The notes under the pieces: model-generated
Told to the model about the DNA's origin: nothing
Database searches by the model: none
The model's input: the letters and a program-made list of their open reading frames with translations, nothing else
In this document: positions 53,329 to 61,966 of the stretch, piece after piece
Layout of the letters: each line of letters begins with the position of its first letter
How positions within the stretch are numbered: the first letter of the stretch is position 1
Origin: Paracoccaceae bacterium
GTDB lineage: Bacteria > Pseudomonadota > Alphaproteobacteria > Rhodobacterales > Rhodobacteraceae
Assembly (NCBI GenBank): GCA_024742455.1
Contig: JANSYL010000004.1
Span: forward strand, 1-64,000
Direction of reading: 5' to 3'
DNA: 64,000 nucleotides
Made by a program: the position numbers and the translations under genes

Positions 53329-53918
53329 CGCGCCCCCTCCGGCATCGGCTTGTGGCGCCAGACGGTGACCGGTTCGGTTTCCCAGACGGCGATCGCGGCC
53401 TCGGCCCCCGTGTCGCGCACAGCGCCGAGACGTCGGGCCAGCGCGTGGGAGCGGGTGTTGTCGGGGTCGGCATAGCTGACCATGGTGTCGACCTGATCCA
53501 TGCCCCAGTCGCGGGCGAGGCGGGCGGCCTCGGTCCCGAGACCCTTGCCCCGGTGTTCGGGCAGGATCATCCAGCCGAGTTCGGGTTCCTCGTCGAGCCA
53601 TTCCAGCGCGAGATTGACGAAGCCCGCGACCTCGCCCGCCCGGGTCTCGACCGTCCAGGTGCCGAGGCCCCGCAGCATCCACCCGGCGACGTAATTGCAG
53701 AAATCGTTCCAGATCGCCTCGGGCGTGAAGGGGCCGCCCATATGGCCGGTATCGGCCCCCATCATGCGTTCATAGGCCGGATAATCGGCAAGCCGGGGCG
53801 CCCGCAGGCGCACGCGGTCGCCCTCCAGCACGGGAACCAGCGCGGCAAGGGCGGCAGCGCGGGCTGCGGCGGGGCCATGAGGCGGGATCGTGCAGGGGCG
53901 TGGGAGCGGCGCGGTCAT
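53325..53918 (-). CDS. GNAT acetyltransferase, tandem copy 3
   Basis: A 197-aa GNAT protein with a 30-residue Ala/Pro-rich lead before the core (VPVLEGDRVRLRAPRLADYP). The acetyl-CoA region reads LGWMILPEHRGKGLGTEAARLARDWG, in part PEHRGKGLGTEA, followed by SYADPDNTRSHALARRLGAV. Overlaps both neighbours by 4 nt. More diverged from copies 1 and 2. Confidence 0.87.
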   Translation of the reverse strand: MTAPLPRPCTIPPHGPAAARAAALAALVPVLEGDRVRLRAPRLADYPAYERMMGADTGHMGGPFTPEAIWNDFCNYVAGWMLRGLGTWTVETRAGEVAGFVNLALEWLDEEPELGWMILPEHRGKGLGTEAARLARDWGMDQVDTMVSYADPDNTRSHALARRLGAVRDTGAEAAIAVWETEPVTVWRHKPMPEGAR

Positions 53919-54421
53919 GCAAGCACCCCCTGCCGGAAGGTGACGACGCCCTCGGGGTAATGGCTTGGCACGGCAATATCGTCGTCACGCAGGAAGCCGA
54001 GTTTTTCAGCCACGCGGAGCGAGGCGGCATTGTCGGGCGCGACCTGGGCGATCAGCAGCGCACCGCGCCACGCCGCCATCACTGCGCGCGCCGCCTCGGT
54101 CGCGTAGCCCTGCCCCTCGCGCGCGCCGTCCCACAGCGTCCAGGTCAGTTCCAGCGGCGCGTCGGTGTCCGTCTGCATCACGCCGACATGGCCGAAACCG
54201 GCACCGCCATCGGTCATCACGTAGCGGCCAAAGCCGCGCAGCGCCCATTGCCCGGCCATCGCGAAGAACCGGTCGACCACGACGTGGCGGGGTTTCGGCC
54301 CGCCGACGCCCGCCGTGCGCGGGCCGGTGTAATAGGCGACATAGGCCTCAAGGTCCTGCAGCGCGGGGCGGCGCAGGGTCAGGCGGGCCGTGGTCAGGGT
54401 GTCGGGCAGGGTTGCGGTCAT
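53915..54421 (-). CDS. GNAT acetyltransferase, tandem copy 4
   Basis: A 168-aa GNAT protein nearest to ffh. Motifs are LTTARLTLRRPALQDLEAY, AGQWALRGFGRYVMTD, LTWTLWDGAREGQGYATEAA and PDNAASLRVAEKLGFL. Its ATG overlaps the ffh stop by 4 nt, so the whole array is read through from ffh. Confidence 0.87.
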   Translation of the reverse strand: MTATLPDTLTTARLTLRRPALQDLEAYVAYYTGPRTAGVGGPKPRHVVVDRFFAMAGQWALRGFGRYVMTDGGAGFGHVGVMQTDTDAPLELTWTLWDGAREGQGYATEAARAVMAAWRGALLIAQVAPDNAASLRVAEKLGFLRDDDIAVPSHYPEGVVTFRQGVLA

Positions 54422-55914
54422 TTCTTCTTGCCGAACCCGCCAAGGCCGGGCGGCAGGCCGCCGAGGCCGGGCATCCCGCCGGGGCCGCCCATCTGCTTGG
54501 CGGCGGCTTCGAGGGCTTTCGGGTCCATATGGGCCGGGTCCATGTCCTTGAGCGCCTGCGGGGCGTTCGCGCCCATCAGCGCGCCGAGGCCGCCGCGCAT
54601 CCCCTTTTTGCCCATCTTGCCCATCTTCTTCATCGCATCGGCCATCTGGCGCTGCATCTTCAGGAGCTTGTTGACGTCGCTGACATCCTGCCCGGCGCCG
54701 GCGGCGATGCGTTTCTTGCGGCTGGCCTGCAGCAGGGCGGGGTTGGCGCGTTCCTTTTTCGTCATCGAATTGATCAGCGCGATCTGGCGGCGGATGACCT
54801 TGTCGTCGAGGCCTGCATCATCCATCTGCTTCTGCATCTTGGCCATGCCGGGCATCATCGACATCATGCCCTGCATCCCGCCCATCTTGAGCATCTGGTC
54901 CAGCTGGCTGCGCAGGTCGTTCATGTTGAACATGCCCTTCTGGAAGCGCTTCATCATGCGCTCGGCCTGTTCGGCCTCCAGAACCTCCTGCGCCTTTTCG
55001 ACGAGGCTGACGATATCGCCCATGCCGAGGATGCGGCCGGCGATGCGGTCGGGTTCGAAGGTTTCGAGCGCGTCCATCTTTTCGCCCAAGCCCACGAAAC
55101 GGATCGGCTTGCCGGTGACCGCACGCATGGAAAGCGCCGCACCGCCGCGCCCGTCACCGTCCATCCGGGTCAGGACAACGCCCGAGATGCCGATGCGCCC
55201 GTCGAAATTTTCCGCCGTCTGCACGGCGTCCTGGCCGGTCAGGCCGTCGACGACCAGCAGGGTTTCGCGCGGGTTCGCGACATCGCGGACCGCCTCGACC
55301 TGGGTCATCAGTTCCTCATCGATCGACAACCGGCCGGCGGTGTCGAGGAGGTAGACGTCATAGCCGCCGAGACCGGCTTGCGTTTTCGCGCGTTTGGCGA
55401 TGGTGACCGGGTCCTCGCCCTTGACGATGGGCAGGGTGTCGACGCCGATCTGGGTGCCGAGGATCGCCAGTTGCTCCATCGCCGCGGGGCGGTTGGTGTC
55501 GAGCGAGGCCATCAGGACCTTCTTGCCGTCGCGGTCCTTGAGGCGTTTGGCGAGCTTGGCGGTGGTCGTCGTCTTGCCCGAGCCCTGCAGGCCCACCATC
55601 AGGATCGGGGCCGGGGGATTGTCGATCTTGAGCGCGCCGGGGTCGGTGTCGCCGGACAGGACACCGATCAGTTCGTCATGGACGATCTTGATGACCTGCT
55701 GGCCGGGCGTCACCGATTTGGTGACCGCCGCGCCGGTGGCCTTTTTCTCGACCGCCTTGATGAATTGCCGCGCGACGGGAAGGGAGACGTCGGCCTCGAG
55801 CAGGGCCACGCGCACCTCGCGCATTGCGGTCTTGACGTCATCCTCGGTCAGCGCACCCTGCTTGGTGAGCCGGTCGAAGACGCCACCGAGGCGTTCTGAC
55901 AGGTTTTCGAACAT
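54418..55914 (-). CDS. ffh: Signal recognition particle protein Ffh
   Basis: Ffh (498 aa) is the SRP54 GTPase that with 4.5S RNA targets membrane proteins to FtsY and SecYEG. The N domain starts MFENLSERLGGVFDRL; G1 is GLQGSGKTTT (108-117), and DTAGRLSIDEELM and TRMDGDGRGGAAL are G3/G4 regions. The Met-rich M domain (from about 330) has MQRQMADAMKKMG-like signal-sequence groove residues. The C-terminus is Gly/Pro-rich (GGLPPGLGGFGKKK). Confidence 0.97.
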   Translation of the reverse strand: MFENLSERLGGVFDRLTKQGALTEDDVKTAMREVRVALLEADVSLPVARQFIKAVEKKATGAAVTKSVTPGQQVIKIVHDELIGVLSGDTDPGALKIDNPPAPILMVGLQGSGKTTTTAKLAKRLKDRDGKKVLMASLDTNRPAAMEQLAILGTQIGVDTLPIVKGEDPVTIAKRAKTQAGLGGYDVYLLDTAGRLSIDEELMTQVEAVRDVANPRETLLVVDGLTGQDAVQTAENFDGRIGISGVVLTRMDGDGRGGAALSMRAVTGKPIRFVGLGEKMDALETFEPDRIAGRILGMGDIVSLVEKAQEVLEAEQAERMMKRFQKGMFNMNDLRSQLDQMLKMGGMQGMMSMMPGMAKMQKQMDDAGLDDKVIRRQIALINSMTKKERANPALLQASRKKRIAAGAGQDVSDVNKLLKMQRQMADAMKKMGKMGKKGMRGGLGALMGANAPQALKDMDPAHMDPKALEAAAKQMGGPGGMPGLGGLPPGLGGFGKKK

Positions 55915-56140
55915 GGGCCATGCCCCTTTCGCGTCGTGTCGTTTCGCCCCCAAGGTAGGGGCAAAGCCTCAAAGCATAAACGCCCCCGTGGGCGAAACCT
56001 CGCTGACGGGGGGCGATCCTAAACCGCATCCAGGACCGGACGGCTGGCGCTGTCCGGATATCTTGGCGGCGCATATGCGCGGCGCCGGGGCCGGAGTCAA
56101 GCCGGAGTCAAGCCGCAGTCGGGTGGCAGGCAGGCCGCGG

Positions 56141-56665
56141 TCAGGTGCAGTCGGCCACGAGGTCGGTCACCCGGCCCGACAGCATGTCGCCGGTGCCCGA
56201 CATCAGCGCGAAGTTGCGGCGCAGGTTCATCCGGTCCCAGTCGGACTGGGTCATGGGGATGGCATCATCGTCGCGGCTGCCGGGCGGGCCGAACAGGGTC
56301 AGGACCATGGGGCCGGAGAAATCGATGCCCGCGAAGCTGAGGCCGGTGGCCTCCATCCCGAAGATGCCCACCAGTTCGGTGCTGTCGCCGCGATGGGTGA
56401 CCGAGACCGACCAGATGCGCGACCGGATGCCCCCTTCGATCACCATTTCGCCCTGCGCGAGGTGGCCGGTGGTCTGTGCATCCGATGGCACGGTGCGGCC
56501 ATCGGTGGTGAAGGTGGCGGTGCCCTGAAGCGCGGTGTCGGGGCGGATGAAGCCCACGCCCTGGCTGACCGTGACGGTGAAGGTCAGGGTGCAGGACAGC
56601 GCAGCGGCGTGACCCGGGACGAAAGCGAACAGAACCGCGGCGCCGGAAAGAAGGCGGAACAGCAT
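56141..56665 (-). CDS. Hypothetical secreted protein
   Basis: A 174-aa protein with a clear signal peptide (MLFRLLSGAAVLFAFVPGHA, cut near residue 22). The mature part is beta-rich (LSCTLTFTVTVSQGVGF, SRIWSVSVTHRGDSTE) with two Cys, at the start (LSC) and at the very end (VADCT), likely a disulfide. No family recognised. It stands alone on the minus strand between ffh and azoR. Confidence 0.75.
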   Translation of the reverse strand: MLFRLLSGAAVLFAFVPGHAAALSCTLTFTVTVSQGVGFIRPDTALQGTATFTTDGRTVPSDAQTTGHLAQGEMVIEGGIRSRIWSVSVTHRGDSTELVGIFGMEATGLSFAGIDFSGPMVLTLFGPPGSRDDDAIPMTQSDWDRMNLRRNFALMSGTGDMLSGRVTDLVADCT

Positions 56666-56740
56666 GAGCGCAGGCTATCACGCCTGCCGGTTCAGGCAAA
56701 ACGGCCGGGCGCCTGGCCCGGCCGCATGGCGTTCCGGGGG

Positions 56741-57331
56741 TCAGGCGGCGACCGACAGGGCCTGCACCTGATCATTGGCCGATTTCATCGTCGCCTCGGC
56801 GTCGATCATCAGCCGGTCGGCGGTGACGAAATCGACATCCGTGATGCCCACGAAGCCGAGGATATGGCGCACGAAACCCGTGGCGAAGTCGATCTCGGAC
56901 CCGGCCTCGGTCCCGCCGGAGGCGACGGCGACGATGGCGCGCTTGCCCTCGAGCAGACCCTTGGGGCCGTATTCGGAATACTGAAATGTCACGCCCGCGC
57001 GGGCGATCTGGTCGACCCAGGCCTTGAAGGCGGCGGGCACGCCGAAATTGTAGATCGGCAGACCGATGACCACGGTGTCGGCGGCCTGCAATTCGGCGAC
57101 CAGGTCGTCCGACAGCGCCAGCTTGTCTTTCTGGGCGTCGGTCCGTTGATCGGCGGGGGTGAAATTGGCGCCGACCCAGTCTTCGTCGATCAGGGGAAGA
57201 CCCCGGGCGAGGTCGCGGGTGACGATCCTGGTGTCCGTGCCGAAGCGGGCGATGATCTTGTCGGCGAGATCGCGGGAGACCGAGCCGTCGCGGCGGGCTG
57301 AGGCATCGATGCGGAGGATGGAATGGGTCAT
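56741..57331 (-). CDS. azoR: FMN-dependent NADH-azoreductase
   Basis: AzoR (196 aa) is a flavodoxin-fold quinone/azo reductase that uses NADH and FMN. The motifs ILRIDASARRDGSVSRDLAD, ADTVVIGLPIYNFGVPAAFKAW and the FMN-loop IVAVASGGTEAG are characteristic. The start MTHSILRIDAS was chosen over an upstream Met without ribosome site. It is divergent from a LysR gene that is probably its regulator. Confidence 0.92.
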   Translation of the reverse strand: MTHSILRIDASARRDGSVSRDLADKIIARFGTDTRIVTRDLARGLPLIDEDWVGANFTPADQRTDAQKDKLALSDDLVAELQAADTVVIGLPIYNFGVPAAFKAWVDQIARAGVTFQYSEYGPKGLLEGKRAIVAVASGGTEAGSEIDFATGFVRHILGFVGITDVDFVTADRLMIDAEATMKSANDQVQALSVAA

Positions 57332-57355
57332 GCAACGGGTCCTGTGCAGGGAAGA

Positions 57356-57375
57356 TTTCAATCGATGCGTTGAAA
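57356..57375. promoter_or_regulatory. Likely LysR-binding dyad between azoR and its regulator
   Basis: TTTCAA (57356-57361) and TTGAAA (57370-57375) are inverted repeats 8 bp apart, in the T-N11-A style of LysR sites, 25 bp from the azoR start in the divergent gap. The gap is AT-rich and includes AATAGGAGAAAAAAG toward the LysR gene. Confidence 0.5.
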
Positions 57376-57446
57376 ATCGATCTTGCAGATAAAAACACAA
57401 TAGGAGAAAAAAGCAGGTTTATGTGTTCATTTGCACAGGTTCGGTC

Positions 57447-58325
57447 ATGGACAACTGGGACGAAATCCGCACCGCCTTCCAGGTGGCGCGCGTCGGCACC
57501 GTTTCGGGCGCGGCCGAGGTGCTGGGGGTCCACCACGCCACCGTGATCCGCCATATCGACGCGCTGGAAAGCCGTCTGGGTGCCAAGCTGTTCCAGCGTC
57601 ACGCGCGCGGCTACACCCCCACCGAGGCCGGGCAGGACCTGTTGAAGATCGCAGGCGCCGCCGACGACCAGTTCACCCAGCTTGCCGGCCGGATCAAGGG
57701 CCGGGGCGACGAGGTGACGGGCGAATTGATCGTGACCACGCTGGGCGTGCTGAGCCAGCTGATGGTGCCCGCCATCGCCGCCTTTCAGGACAAGCACCCC
57801 GACCTGCGCGTTCGGCTGATCAGCGACCAGCGCCTGTTCCGTCTGGAATACGGCGAGGCGCATGTGGCGATCCGGGCAGGCAAGCTGCCCGACCAGCCCG
57901 ACAATATCGTGCAGCCCTTCTTCACCCATACGCAGCGCCTGGTGGCCAGCCGCGCCTATGTCGACCGGTTCGGCCCCCTGACCGGCGACAATGTCGCCGC
58001 GCACAGGTTCATCGGCGCCACCGAGGACACGCCCCGTGCCCCCTATTTCGTCTGGCTGAATGAAAACGTGCCCGCCAGCGCGATCTATTTCCGCGTCTCG
58101 GACATGCCTGCGGTCAAGGAGGCGGTGCGCGCGGGCATCGGCATCGGGTTCGTCGCCGGCTGGGACCGGGACCGGACCGATGACCTGGTCGAGATGTTGC
58201 CACCGCTGGAGGATTGGTCGGCGAAAATCTGGCTGGTCACCCATATGGACCTGCACCGCACCGCCAAGGTGCAGACCTTCGTGCGGCATCTGAAAGAGCA
58301 GGTGAAGACCTGGCCTGTCCACTGA
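57447..58325 (+). CDS. LysR-family transcriptional regulator
   Basis: A 292-aa regulator with the HTH segment DNWDEIRTAFQVARVGTVSG and HHATVIRHIDALESRLGAKLF, and an effector domain from about residue 90 (GELIVTTLGVLSQLMVPAIA). Start MDNWDE at 57447 fits homologues; an earlier Met is in poor context. Divergent to azoR, so expected to control it in answer to quinones or similar compounds. Confidence 0.9.
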   Translation: MDNWDEIRTAFQVARVGTVSGAAEVLGVHHATVIRHIDALESRLGAKLFQRHARGYTPTEAGQDLLKIAGAADDQFTQLAGRIKGRGDEVTGELIVTTLGVLSQLMVPAIAAFQDKHPDLRVRLISDQRLFRLEYGEAHVAIRAGKLPDQPDNIVQPFFTHTQRLVASRAYVDRFGPLTGDNVAAHRFIGATEDTPRAPYFVWLNENVPASAIYFRVSDMPAVKEAVRAGIGIGFVAGWDRDRTDDLVEMLPPLEDWSAKIWLVTHMDLHRTAKVQTFVRHLKEQVKTWPVH

Positions 58326-58490
58326 TCGCGCGGGGCCTGTCCCCGGGGGGGTGATCCGGCGATGAGGTGTCGGCCAAACCGTGCCGGCGGCCCGGCATGG
58401 GGCCGGGATCGGCTTGACGATCCGGGCCCTGGTGCTGTTTTTGCAGGATGAAGTCGCGGGCCGATCCCGCCGGATCACGAGGAAAGCCCG

Positions 58491-58979
58491 ATGCCCGCCG
58501 CCACCACCAAGGGCGATCTGATCGCCATCACGGAAAAGGAATGGGCCAAGCTGGCCGCGTTGATCGACGCGATCCCCGAGGACCGGGCGACAACCCCCCA
58601 TGAGGACGGGACGATCCGCGATATCGTGATCCACCGGGCGCATTGGACCGAGCTGTTCTTTCAGTGGCTGGCCGAGGGGGCATCGGCCGAGATGCCGGAC
58701 CACGGGGTGAAATGGAACCAGCTGATTTCCTATAACGCGGCGCTGAAGGACCGGTATGCCAGCATGTCCTGGGCCGATGGGCGGGCCTGGCTGCGACGGT
58801 CGCATGAGCGGCTGAAGGACTGGATCGCGGAACAGGACGAGGCGGTGCTTTACGGCGGGCCGATGCCGGGCGGCAACGGGTGGACGACGGGGCGGTATGC
58901 CGAAGCCTCGGGCGCCAGCCATTACCGGTCGGCGGCGAAGGTGATCCGGGCCATGCTGCGCGAGGTGTCACCGGGGTGA
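58491..58979 (+). CDS. ClbS/DfsB-family four-helix protein
   Basis: A 162-aa protein of the ClbS/DUF1706 family (DinB-like four-helix bundle). The start TKGDLIAITEKEWAKLAALID and the segment TIRDIVIHRAHWTELFFQWL are typical. ClbS itself hydrolyses colibactin; most relatives are uncharacterised. No colibactin-type genes are near. GGAAAG precedes the ATG. Confidence 0.82.
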   Translation: MPAATTKGDLIAITEKEWAKLAALIDAIPEDRATTPHEDGTIRDIVIHRAHWTELFFQWLAEGASAEMPDHGVKWNQLISYNAALKDRYASMSWADGRAWLRRSHERLKDWIAEQDEAVLYGGPMPGGNGWTTGRYAEASGASHYRSAAKVIRAMLREVSPG

Positions 58980-59004
58980 CATATCGGGGCCCTAAGGCGG
59001 CGCC

Positions 59005-59841
59005 ATGATCCGATTGTCCGTTTCCCTTCCGGCGCGCATGAATGCCCGCGCGATCATGCCCCTGGGGCTGTCGACGCCGCAAAGTGCCCCGGTGGCCTTT
59101 GCGATCGAGGGCGCGCGCCTGTCCTGCGTCACCCATCCCGAAACCGGGCAGGTGATCGGGATCGCGGCGCCGGAGGCCGACCGGATCACGATCACCTATG
59201 ATTTCATTCCTGGCGGGGCGGGATACCCCGACACGATGTTTCACGCCCGCGACAGCCGCTATACCCGGACCGCCGCAGGTTTGGCGCAGGATGCCGTGGC
59301 GGTGGCGCAGGCGGCGGGCGGGGGCCGGGCCGGGTTGCTGGCCTTGATGGCCCATACTGCCGCGCAGTTCGATTACGGCCACCACGAGGACCGGTTCTAT
59401 GATGGTCATGCCGAGGTGCCGCAGCTGTGCGGGCTGACTCAGGGGTCCTGCGTCGATATCAACATCTACCTGATCGCGGCCCTGCGCGCGGCGGGATACG
59501 AGGCCGGCTATGTCACCGGCTATTTCGTGCCCGAGGAAAAACGGACCTGGTGCAGCGACGGGCATTGCTGGGTCGTCACCCGCCATGACGGCCTGATCGA
59601 GGAATGGGATATCGCTCATTTCCTGAAACGCGGCCGCCGCGATATCGAACCGGGCCTGAACCCCAGACCGGGGGTTCGGGTGGCGATGGCCCATTCGATG
59701 GGCTGGACCCTTCCTGCGCTGGGGCTGGTCGATGCCAAGCTGATGGGGCCGCCGGGCTGGCTGTTGCCCGATGGCCGGCTTGAGGAGGCGGAGGCGCAGG
59801 AGATCCGGCTGGAGGGCTACGAGGTTTTGGCCGCCGCCTGA
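59005..59841 (+). CDS. Transglutaminase-like cysteine protease family protein
   Basis: A 278-aa protein with a transglutaminase-core domain. The catalytic triad is C149 (TQGSCVDINIYL), H187 (SDGHCWVV) and D202 (EEWDIAH). The N-terminal 110 residues form the beta-rich bacterial TGase N domain. Likely a cytoplasmic protease or amidase. Its last 25 bp overlap the end of the opposite-strand arsR gene. Confidence 0.83.
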   Translation: MIRLSVSLPARMNARAIMPLGLSTPQSAPVAFAIEGARLSCVTHPETGQVIGIAAPEADRITITYDFIPGGAGYPDTMFHARDSRYTRTAAGLAQDAVAVAQAAGGGRAGLLALMAHTAAQFDYGHHEDRFYDGHAEVPQLCGLTQGSCVDINIYLIAALRAAGYEAGYVTGYFVPEEKRTWCSDGHCWVVTRHDGLIEEWDIAHFLKRGRRDIEPGLNPRPGVRVAMAHSMGWTLPALGLVDAKLMGPPGWLLPDGRLEEAEAQEIRLEGYEVLAAA

Positions 59842-60185
59842 GGCGCCGGTTCGGGATCGTCGAGTTCGGCTTCGAGAAACCGTTCGAACGCATCGAGGTT
59901 GATCGGTTCGAACTGCCCGAAGCCCTGCATCCAGACCGAGGCGGCGCGCATCGCGTCGGGGTCGAGCTTGCACCATTTCACCCGGCCGCGTTTTTCCTGC
60001 TGGATCAGCCCCGCCGAGGCGAGGATCTGCAGATGCTTGGAGATCGCGGCCAGCGACATCTCGAACGGGTCGGCCACGTCGGTGACGGCCATGTCATCCT
60101 CGAGAAGCATGGTCAGGATACGCCGCCGGGTCGGGTCGGCGAGGGCGGCGAAGACACGGTCGAGCGGATCATCCATGCGCGCCAT
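59817..60185 (-). CDS. ArsR-family transcriptional repressor
   Basis: A 122-aa winged-helix regulator: RVFAALADPTRRRILTMLLE is the characteristic start, FEMSLAAISKHLQILASAGLI the DNA-recognition helices. No metal-site Cys cluster is apparent in the recognition helix; single Cys in KWCKLD. It resembles SdpR-like repressors that control SRPBCC genes. ATG at 60185 or 60176. A perfect dyad 24 bp upstream is its probable operator. Confidence 0.88.
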   Translation of the reverse strand: MARMDDPLDRVFAALADPTRRRILTMLLEDDMAVTDVADPFEMSLAAISKHLQILASAGLIQQEKRGRVKWCKLDPDAMRAASVWMQGFGQFEPINLDAFERFLEAELDDPEPAPQAAAKTS

Positions 60186-60208
60186 AGGCGCAGCATCTTT
60201 GGCGACGG

Positions 60209-60224
60209 TCAACCGAACGGTTGA
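60209..60224. promoter_or_regulatory. Likely ArsR operator
   Basis: TCAACCG (60209-60215) and CGGTTGA (60218-60224) form a perfect 7-bp dyad with a 2-bp centre, 24 bp before the arsR start. The size and position fit autorepression. It is 112 bp before the atp promoter, so control of atp is not suggested. Confidence 0.6.
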
Positions 60225-60335
60225 ATTCGGAGTTCGGGTGCGGGCGGGGCGGGCGACGGTGCTGGAAATGTCGCAGCCATTAAAAAAGGATAAAAAACAA
60301 GGGGTTGAGAGCGGGTTGTGCCGCGGTGCAGCGCG

Positions 60336-60364
60336 TTGACTCCGGCGGCCCGCGCGCATAGCGT
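60336..60364 (+). promoter_or_regulatory. Sigma70-type promoter of the atp (F0) operon
   Basis: TTGACT (60336-60341), a 17-bp spacer and TAGCGT (60359-60364) lie 31 bp before atpI, giving a predicted leader of about 25 nt with GGGAG before the ATG. The only AT-rich stretch upstream is 60284-60300 (poly-A tracts), possibly an UP-like element. Confidence 0.65.
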
Positions 60365-60394
60365 CCGCGCGACTGCTCCGACGGGAGAAGCGGC

Positions 60395-60730
60395 ATGGCG
60401 GAACGGGACGAGGCAGCGCGGCTGAAGGCGCTGGAGGACCGGATCGCGGCGGCGCAGGCGGCCCGGGCACCGGTGCCCTCCGAGACCGGGGGGCGATACG
60501 CGGGCGCCGAGGTTGCATGGCGGATGGTCACGGAATTCGTGGCCTGCGTGGGCATCGGGTTCGGCCTTGGCTACGGGCTGGACGCGCTGCTGGAGACGAC
60601 GCCGTGGATGATCGCGGTGTTCACGCTGCTGGGCTTTGCCGCCGGGGTGAAGGCGTTGATGCGCGCGGGCGCGGAGATGCAGAAGAAACAGGCATCGCAA
60701 GGCGCGGTGGACGAGAACGGGGAAGACTGA
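60395..60730 (+). CDS. atpI: ATP synthase protein I
   Basis: AtpI (111 aa) is a two-span membrane protein helping assemble the c-ring. Spans are at about 47-64 ([19 protein letters not shown]) and 72-88 ([17 protein letters not shown]). The N-terminal 35 residues are helical and charged. It opens the F0 operon and lies 1 nt before the GTG of atpB. Confidence 0.9.
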   Translation: MAERDEAARLKALEDRIAAAQAARAPVPSETGGRYAGAEVAWRMVTEFVACVGIGFGLGYGLDALLETTPWMIAVFTLLGFAAGVKALMRAGAEMQKKQASQGAVDENGED

Positions 60731-60731
60731 C

Positions 60732-61592
60732 GTGGCGACCGAAAGCACCAACACGGCTGAAACCCAGACCGGCGGGTCCGGCAAGACCATCGCGCTGGTT
60801 CTCGCCGCCGTGGCGGTGGTGTTGTTCATCCTCGGACTGATGGGCGACTACGCGCCCGAGGGCGGCGGGTTGTCGATCGACCCGATGAGCCAGTTCGAGG
60901 TGTCGCCGCTGTTCGGGGGCGACGAGCTGAGCTGGTTCGTGCCCTCCAACGTGACGCTTTGGATGGGCATCGCCATCGCGGCGGTTGCGGCGCTGCTGGT
61001 GATGGGCACGCGCGGGCGCGCGGTGATCCCGGGCCGGTCGCAGTCGATGGCCGAACTGGTCTACGGGTTCGTGCACAAGATGGTCGAGGATGTCGCGGGC
61101 AAGGATGCGCTGCCGTATTTCCCCTATATCTTCACGGCCTTCCTCTACATCGTGTTCGCCAATGTGCTTGGCCTGATCCCGGCCTCCTTCACCACCACCA
61201 GCCATGCGGCGGTGACGGTGACGCTGGCCCTGACCGTGTTCATCTCGGTCACGGTGATCGGCTTCGCCAAGAACGGCGTCGGGTTCCTGAGCCTGTTCTG
61301 GCTGACCTCCGCGCCGCTGATCCTGCGCCCGGTGCTGGCGGTGATCGAGGTGATCCTGTATTTCGCGCGGCCCGTCAGCCATTCCGTGCGTCTGTTCGGC
61401 GCCATCGCCGCGGGCCACGCGGTGATGAAGGTGTTCGCGGGCTTTGCGGGCGCGGCCCTGATCGCGCCGCTGGCGATCGCGGGCATGGTGGCGATCTACG
61501 CGCTGGAACTGCTGGTCGCGGTGCTGCAGGCCTATGTCTTCACCATCCTGACCTGCGTCTACCTGAAGGACGCATTGCACCCCCATCACTGA
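60732..61592 (+). CDS. atpB: ATP synthase F0 subunit a
   Basis: Subunit a (286 aa) forms the proton half-channels against the c-ring. The essential Arg lies in [18 protein letters not shown], and [16 protein letters not shown]-like sequence ends the protein ([12 protein letters not shown]). A 35-residue N-terminal extension ([15 protein letters not shown]) precedes the first span. It begins with GTG. Length exceeds the usual 250 aa because of the extension. Confidence 0.94.
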   Translation: MATESTNTAETQTGGSGKTIALVLAAVAVVLFILGLMGDYAPEGGGLSIDPMSQFEVSPLFGGDELSWFVPSNVTLWMGIAIAAVAALLVMGTRGRAVIPGRSQSMAELVYGFVHKMVEDVAGKDALPYFPYIFTAFLYIVFANVLGLIPASFTTTSHAAVTVTLALTVFISVTVIGFAKNGVGFLSLFWLTSAPLILRPVLAVIEVILYFARPVSHSVRLFGAIAAGHAVMKVFAGFAGAALIAPLAIAGMVAIYALELLVAVLQAYVFTILTCVYLKDALHPHH

Positions 61593-61593
61593 C

Positions 61594-61610
61594 GGCGCGC
61601 GCGTCGCGCC
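61594..61610 (+). terminator. Hairpin between atpB and atpE
   Basis: GGCGCG (61594-61599) and CGCGCC (61605-61610) form a 6-bp stem just after atpB. With the hairpin after atpE it frames that gene; such structures can stabilise or separate the mRNA so that more c subunit is made. Confidence 0.45.
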
Positions 61611-61651
61611 GGTCAAGATTTCTCGAACTTCCAACGTAAGGAGATAGGATT

Positions 61652-61888
61652 ATGGAAGGCGATATCGGAACCCTGGGTCAATTCATCGGCGCTGGCATTG
61701 CAGGCATGGGCGCGGGTCTTGCCGCGCTCGGCGTCGGCAACGTGGCGGGCAACTTCCTCGCCGGTGCGCTGCGCAACCCGTCGGCGGCTGCCGGCCAGAC
61801 CGCCACGCTGTTCATCGGCATGGCGTTTGCCGAAGCGCTCGGCATCTTCTCGTTCCTGGTCGCTCTGCTGCTGATCTTCGTCGCCTGA
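61652..61888 (+). CDS. atpE: ATP synthase F0 subunit c
   Basis: Subunit c (78 aa) forms the rotating proteolipid ring. Two hairpin helices surround the polar loop [11 protein letters not shown] (R41-N42-P43), and the proton-binding carboxylate is E61 in [19 protein letters not shown] before the ATG is the strongest ribosome site of the operon, fitting its high copy number. Confidence 0.96.
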   Translation: MEGDIGTLGQFIGAGIAGMGAGLAALGVGNVAGNFLAGALRNPSAAAGQTATLFIGMAFAEALGIFSFLVALLLIFVA

Positions 61889-61914
61889 TCCGGGCTGACG
61901 CATTTCCTTACGTT

Positions 61915-61939
61915 CCGGGGGGCGCACCGCGCCCTCCGG
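61915..61939 (+). terminator. Hairpin between atpE and atpX
   Basis: CCGGGGGGCGC (61915-61925) and GCGCCCTCCGG (61929-61939) form an 11-bp stem with one G-T pair and a 3-nt loop. No T-tract. Likely an attenuator or decay barrier raising atpE over atpX-atpF. Confidence 0.55.
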
Positions 61940-61966
61940 TAACCGGACGGTTCAGGAGACGACCCC

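Noticed and set aside
55915-56140. A 4.5S SRP RNA gene next to ffh
   Set aside because: The inverted repeat near 55979-56016 is bulged and lacks the conserved GGAA/GNRA tetraloop region of SRP RNA.
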